From a bacterium (lineage in GTDB: Bacteria > SZUA-182 > DTGQ01), in the NCBI GenBank assembly GCA_040755755.1, contig JBFLZW010000087.1, positions 1-64,000 of the forward strand: a DNA stretch of 64,000 nucleotides, written 5' to 3'. Positions 60,418-64,000 of the stretch are shown piece after piece; position 1 is the first letter of the stretch, and each line of letters starts with the position of its first letter. Under the pieces are notes generated by a model. It saw nothing but the letters and a program-made list of their open reading frames with translations. It searched no databases and was not told the DNA's origin. The translations under genes were made by a program, and so were the position numbers.

Positions 60418-60654
60418 ATGCCGATCTATGAATACCAGTGTCTGGATTGTCACCAGGACTTTGAAAAGCTCGTCACGTTCGGCCACAAGGAGGCGGTTGC
60501 CTGTCCCCATTGTCATGGGTATCATGTGGACAAACAACTGTCAACCTTTGGCGCGAAAATTTCCAGGGGAAAGAATTCCCTTGCCGAGGGGAAATTTTCT
60601 TCCTCGGCTGGTTGCGGCTCCTGCACCAGCAAAAATTGCAGTACCTGCAGATAG
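60418..60654 (+). CDS. FmdB-family zinc ribbon protein
   Basis: AGAGGAAAG precedes the ATG at 60418. The 78-aa product has MPIYEYQCLDCHQDFEKLV and CPHCHG, the paired CxxC knuckles of FmdB regulators, plus a Cys-rich tail (CGSCTSKNCSTC). It is a putative small regulatory or metal-binding protein. Confidence 0.9.
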   Translation: MPIYEYQCLDCHQDFEKLVTFGHKEAVACPHCHGYHVDKQLSTFGAKISRGKNSLAEGKFSSSAGCGSCTSKNCSTCR

Positions 60655-60711
60655 AGCTTTTCCCGTAAAAACAGGCAGCGATTCTTCAGTGGACAAAATT
60701 AGGAGGGATGG

Positions 60712-61074
60712 TCAGAGAAATTTTTCCTGCTTTTCCTGGAGCTCCTTACAGTGTACACACAAGGTGACGAACGGCCGGGCTACGAGACGTTTTAATCCTA
60801 TCTCTTCTCCGCAGTTGTCACAGATTCCGAATGTTCCATCTTCAATGCGCTCCAGAGCATGGTCGATTTTAACCAGGAGCTTTCTCTCCCTGTCTCTCAT
60901 CCTCAGCATAAAATTCCTGTCCGATTCAAATGAAGATTGATCGGCAAAATCCGGCAAATCTTCAGGATTCTGCTGTAAACCATTTTCAATGGTTTTATCT
61001 CCGGCGGTAAGGATTCGAGTCCGTTCCTTCAGTAACTCTTTTTTGATAGTCGCCAGATCCTCTGCACTGATCAT
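60712..61074 (-). CDS. TraR/DksA-family transcription factor
   Basis: A 120-aa protein with an N-terminal coiled coil, an acidic tip (DLPDFADQSSFES) and a four-cysteine zinc finger (CDNCGEEI...CVHCKE). DksA-type proteins enter the RNA polymerase secondary channel. GGAGG precedes the ATG. It is downstream of accC on the same strand. Confidence 0.92.
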   Translation of the reverse strand: MISAEDLATIKKELLKERTRILTAGDKTIENGLQQNPEDLPDFADQSSFESDRNFMLRMRDRERKLLVKIDHALERIEDGTFGICDNCGEEIGLKRLVARPFVTLCVHCKELQEKQEKFL

Positions 61075-61101
61075 CTCTCTAATTCCTCCTGCTTATTGAC
61101 A

Positions 61102-62442
61102 TTAACCAACATCCAATCGATGCAAAATTTCGGTATTGATATTTCCATCAATAAAATCCTTATTCTTCAACATCTCGATATGAAAAGGGATAGTAGTATC
61201 AATCCCCTCGATAATAAATTCCTCCAGAGCACGATGCATTCTGCTGATAGCCTCCTGCCGGTTACTGCCGTGAGCGATGAGCTTGGCGATAAGAGAATCA
61301 TAGTAGGGAGTAATCCTGCAATTGAGATACGCTGCCGTATCCACTCTCACCCCAGGCCCTCCCGGTAAATGAAAACTGCTGATCGTACCGGGGCAGGGGG
61401 TAAATGATTTGGGATTTTCAGCATTGATCCGGCATTCGATAGCATGACCCCGTATCAGGATATCGTCCTGGGAAAAGGATAACCGCTCACCGGCAGCCAC
61501 CTTGATCTGCTCCTTGATAAGGTCGATTCCGGTAACCAGCTCAGTGACCGGGTGTTCGACCTGTATCCTGGTATTCATCTCCATAAAATAGAAGTTGCCA
61601 TTTTTATCGAGAAGAAATTCGATCGTGCCGGTACTGTAATAGTTAACCGCCCTGGCAGCTTTGATGGCAGCTTCACCCATTTTCTCCCGCAGTTTGGGAG
61701 TCAGGCCGGTCGAAGGGGATTCTTCGATCAATTTTTGGTACCGCCGCTGAGTGGAGCAGTCTCTTTCTCCGAGGTGAATAATGTTACCGTAGTGATCACC
61801 GAGAATCTGAAATTCGATATGCCTGGGCTGTTCGACGAGCTTTTCTATATAGAGTCTGGGATTGTCGAAGGAGCTGATGGCCTCAGCCTGGGCAGTCATA
61901 AAGGCGTTCAGGAAACTGGCATCGGTATGGACTACCCGCATCCCTTTTCCTCCTCCTCCTCCAGCCGCTTTGATGATAACCGGAAACCCGATTCCATGTG
62001 CGATTTCAGAGGCCTCTCGATCATTATCCACCGCATTCCCGCTGCCGGGAATGACGGGAATTCCGGCAGATTCCATAATCTCCCTGGCCCGTGCCTTGTC
62101 TCCCATCTGCTTGATACTCTCAAGGCTGGGACCGATAAACTTGATTTTGCAGGTTTCACAGATTTCCACAAAACGATGATTTTCGGATAAGAAACCATAT
62201 CCCGGATGAATGGCTTCAGCATCAGTAATTTCGGCGGCACTGATAATAGACGGAATATTCAAGTAACTCTTATATGCTTCCGGAGGGCCGATGCAGATAG
62301 CTTCGTCAGCGAATCGAACATGCAGAGAGTTAATGTCACTTTCGGAATAGACAGCTACGGTTTTAATACCGAGCTCTTTGCATGCCCGGATAACCCTCAG
62401 TGCAATCTCTCCCCGGTTAGCAATTAATATTTTTGAAAACAT
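61102..62442 (-). CDS. accC: Acetyl-CoA carboxylase biotin carboxylase subunit
   Basis: A 446-aa ATP-grasp enzyme: [31 protein letters not shown] (ATP lid), [14 protein letters not shown] (catalytic). Length is standard. It carboxylates biotin on AccB, encoded 25 bp upstream, as the first step of fatty-acid synthesis. Confidence 0.96.
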   Translation of the reverse strand: MFSKILIANRGEIALRVIRACKELGIKTVAVYSESDINSLHVRFADEAICIGPPEAYKSYLNIPSIISAAEITDAEAIHPGYGFLSENHRFVEICETCKIKFIGPSLESIKQMGDKARAREIMESAGIPVIPGSGNAVDNDREASEIAHGIGFPVIIKAAGGGGGKGMRVVHTDASFLNAFMTAQAEAISSFDNPRLYIEKLVEQPRHIEFQILGDHYGNIIHLGERDCSTQRRYQKLIEESPSTGLTPKLREKMGEAAIKAARAVNYYSTGTIEFLLDKNGNFYFMEMNTRIQVEHPVTELVTGIDLIKEQIKVAAGERLSFSQDDILIRGHAIECRINAENPKSFTPCPGTISSFHLPGGPGVRVDTAAYLNCRITPYYDSLIAKLIAHGSNRQEAISRMHRALEEFIIEGIDTTIPFHIEMLKNKDFIDGNINTEILHRLDVG

Positions 62443-62467
62443 AGATGCTCAGTCCTCATCAGGGGAA

Positions 62468-62902
62468 TCAGCTCTTTTCAATCAGAAAGAGCGGCTCTCC
62501 GTATTCAACCGGTTGGGCATTTTCAACAAATATGGAAACAACCTTCCCTTCTGCCTCGGCTTCAACCTCATTCATCAGCTTCATGGCCTCAACGATACAT
62601 AAGACCTGCCCTTTTTTAACCACATCTCCCACCTCGATAAAAGGGGGAGCGTTAGGCGACGGGGCCCGGTAAAAGGTTCCAACCAGCGGAGATCGGGTAA
62701 TGAAACAATTATCATTTTCCGTGACGATGCTTTTGCAGGCCATCTTGGTTTGAACTTCCGGTTTCATTTCCGTCTTCGGAACCAAAGGTGATGAAATTCC
62801 TTTTCTGGCTTTAATCCGAAGACCGGCCTCCTCTACTTCGACCTCTATAAAACCGGTTTTTTCAATGAGACTTAATACTTTTTCAATTTTTTGAATGTCC
62901 AT
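62468..62902 (-). CDS. accB: Biotin carboxyl carrier protein
   Basis: The ATG at 62902 follows AGAGAG; the frame is open to a TTG at 62920. The 144-aa product has an N-terminal helical region, a short linker, and a biotinyl domain with the biotinylated Lys in VEAMKLMNE. It pairs with accC. Confidence 0.95.
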   Translation of the reverse strand: MDIQKIEKVLSLIEKTGFIEVEVEEAGLRIKARKGISSPLVPKTEMKPEVQTKMACKSIVTENDNCFITRSPLVGTFYRAPSPNAPPFIEVGDVVKKGQVLCIVEAMKLMNEVEAEAEGKVVSIFVENAQPVEYGEPLFLIEKS

Positions 62903-62968
62903 TGTCTCTCTTTTGCTCAAGAGTTTTAAATTAACTTCCGTTGCTCTCTCTTACTTCACTACTGATAA

Positions 62969-63072
62969 GAATTCAGGAGTCAGGAGTCAGGAGTCAGAAT
63001 ACCTGCTTCGCGCTCCTGGTTTCTTTTCACTGGCCACTGATCCTGACCACCGACCACTGGCCACTGGCCACT
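62969..63072. repeat. Mixed dispersed repeats between pepP/Q-like and accB genes
   Basis: ATTCAGGAGTCAGGAGTCAG copies (62969-63000) are followed by CACTGGCCACTGATCC... units (63028-63072). The latter start at the stop codon of the peptidase gene. Confidence 0.65.
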
Positions 63073-64000
63073 AACTGCCGACTACTACCATTTCTCTTGC
63101 AATGGCCGAGCTGAGAATCTGACAGCCCTGCGGAGTCACCAGGACCATGTCTTCCAGCCGCAGTCCCAGCCGTCCGGGCAAGTATATTCCCGGCTCTACG
63201 GTAAAAACCATGCCCTCCTCCAGCACGGTCTCACTGGGAGGAGCGATCCGGGGAAGTTCATGAACTTCGATTCCGACGCCGTGGCCAGTGCCGTGTCCGA
63301 AGAACTGACCATACCCTGCCTGGTCAATGACCTGGCGGGCTGCGGCATCGACGTCCCTGGCCGATACTCCGGGCCGGACATGATCAATGGCCGCCTGTTG
63401 AGCTGACTTCAAAATGTGGAACAGCTCTTTTGCCTCTTTTGATTCCTCTCCCAGCCAGAAGGTGCGGGTTACATCGGAATGGTAGCCTTCAAAGGCGGCT
63501 CCCAGGTCGATGAGCACCACCTCCTGAGGCCGCAGCTTCCGGTCAACAGGTGCGGCATGCGGCATGGCTGCCCGCTCTCCTGAAGCGACGATAATGTCAA
63601 AAGCGGTCCGCTCCGCTCCACCTCGTTTCATTAAATACTCGATTTCCAGACTAACATCTCTTTCGGTAATTTGCAAAAAGTTGCTGAACAGGTCCGGTAT
63701 CTTTTCGATAACTTTGGCCACAATATCGATCGCCTGCAGAATGAGCTGAACTTCAGCCTCGTCCTTGCGTATCCTGGCATTTTCAACCATGCCCCGGCAG
63801 GGGATGAGCTGACCGGAAATCTTCTCCTGCCAGGTAAAAAAATTATGGTAAGAAACGAAATCAGATTCGATACCGATCCGGTGCAGGTTGTGGCTGCTGA
63901 GCCAGTCGGCAATGGTTTGATATTTATCTTTGAACTGGATTACCTCGACCGGAAAGGGAAGTTCCCTCTCCTGAGCCTCCAGGAGATAGCGGGAATCGAC
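63071..64000 (-). CDS. Xaa-Pro aminopeptidase/dipeptidase (M24), 5' end outside window
   Basis: The frame is open to the right edge; the visible 309 codons include the end of the creatinase-like N-domain ([20 protein letters not shown]) and the whole pita-bread domain. All five metal ligands are visible: two Asp ([18 protein letters not shown]), His (GHGTGHGVG), Glu (FTVEPGIY) and Glu (LRLEDMV). It releases N-terminal residues before proline. It precedes accB-accC, an arrangement often seen with efp between them; efp is absent here. Confidence 0.93.
   Translation of the reverse strand, partial: VDSRYLLEAQERELPFPVEVIQFKDKYQTIADWLSSHNLHRIGIESDFVSYHNFFTWQEKISGQLIPCRGMVENARIRKDEAEVQLILQAIDIVAKVIEKIPDLFSNFLQITERDVSLEIEYLMKRGGAERTAFDIIVASGERAAMPHAAPVDRKLRPQEVVLIDLGAAFEGYHSDVTRTFWLGEESKEAKELFHILKSAQQAAIDHVRPGVSARDVDAAARQVIDQAGYGQFFGHGTGHGVGIEVHELPRIAPPSETVLEEGMVFTVEPGIYLPGRLGLRLEDMVLVTPQGCQILSSAIAREMVVVGS

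Overview
The window reads as chromosomal DNA of a Gram-negative, probably anaerobic or facultative bacterium. It encodes an outer-membrane polysaccharide exporter, many Sec signal peptides, a DksA-type regulator, a sigma-54-type promoter and an NAD(P)-linked [NiFe] hydrogenase. Gene style (ExeA-type ATPase, FmdB zinc ribbon, DUF4388, B12/radical-SAM protein, 'CACAGAGACACAGAG' and 'CAGTGGTCAGTG' intergenic repeats) resembles Desulfobacterota/Nitrospirota-like or uncultured lineages, but the sequence alone does not fix a phylum. No rRNA, tRNA, CRISPR array or replication origin was recognised.

Layout. 1-7.4 kb, minus strand: two small exported or anchored unknowns, then a polysaccharide export module (outer-membrane export protein, Wzz/tyrosine autokinase with a DUF4388-type domain inside its kinase, flippase). 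8.3-10.5 kb: tandem voltage-gated K+ channel paralogues. 10.7-14.5 kb: SatD/DUF3307 pair, cyclase, HAL2-like nucleotidase, nitroreductase. 14.6-16.9 kb: ExeA-like ATPase plus a small HTH protein, next to a regulatory stretch with five related operator-like sites. 16.9-27.4 kb, minus strand: a 10-kb block of secreted proteins, including an adjacent dockerin-bearing and cohesin-bearing pair and two ~740-aa paralogous multidomain surface proteins.

27.8-41 kb is mostly housekeeping: HflX, DUF3108, a lone receiver, a peptidoglycan-recycling trio (NamZ-like, MurU-like, AmgK-like), sirtuin, a degenerate Rieske protein behind a sigma-54-type promoter, LemA/TPM proteins and a double-GAF protein. 41.1-45.3 kb is a four-gene group-3b-like [NiFe] hydrogenase (hydB-hydG-hydD-hydA) whose large subunit ends exactly at the last motif histidine. 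45.3-52.4 kb is a plastic region: glycosyltransferase, small membrane proteins, a 123-bp MITE-like palindrome, a broken thrombospondin-type-3 gene, a chemoreceptor with a nearly identical duplicated sensor segment, an internally deleted IS66 element and a decayed DDE transposase.

52.5-64 kb: ABC exporter, an internally deleted GxxExxY gene with inverted terminal repeats, a stand-alone LigD 3'-phosphoesterase, MetF-like protein, B12/radical-SAM protein, histidine kinase, UPF0158, FmdB, DksA-family protein, AccC, AccB and a partial Xaa-Pro peptidase. Likely joint functions: the 2.1-7.4 kb genes export a polysaccharide; the 16.9-27.4 kb genes may build a surface assembly held by cohesin-dockerin contacts; 32.0-35.4 kb salvages MurNAc; 41.1-45.3 kb couples H2 to NAD(P)(H). 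All of these are inferred from sequence families and gene context.
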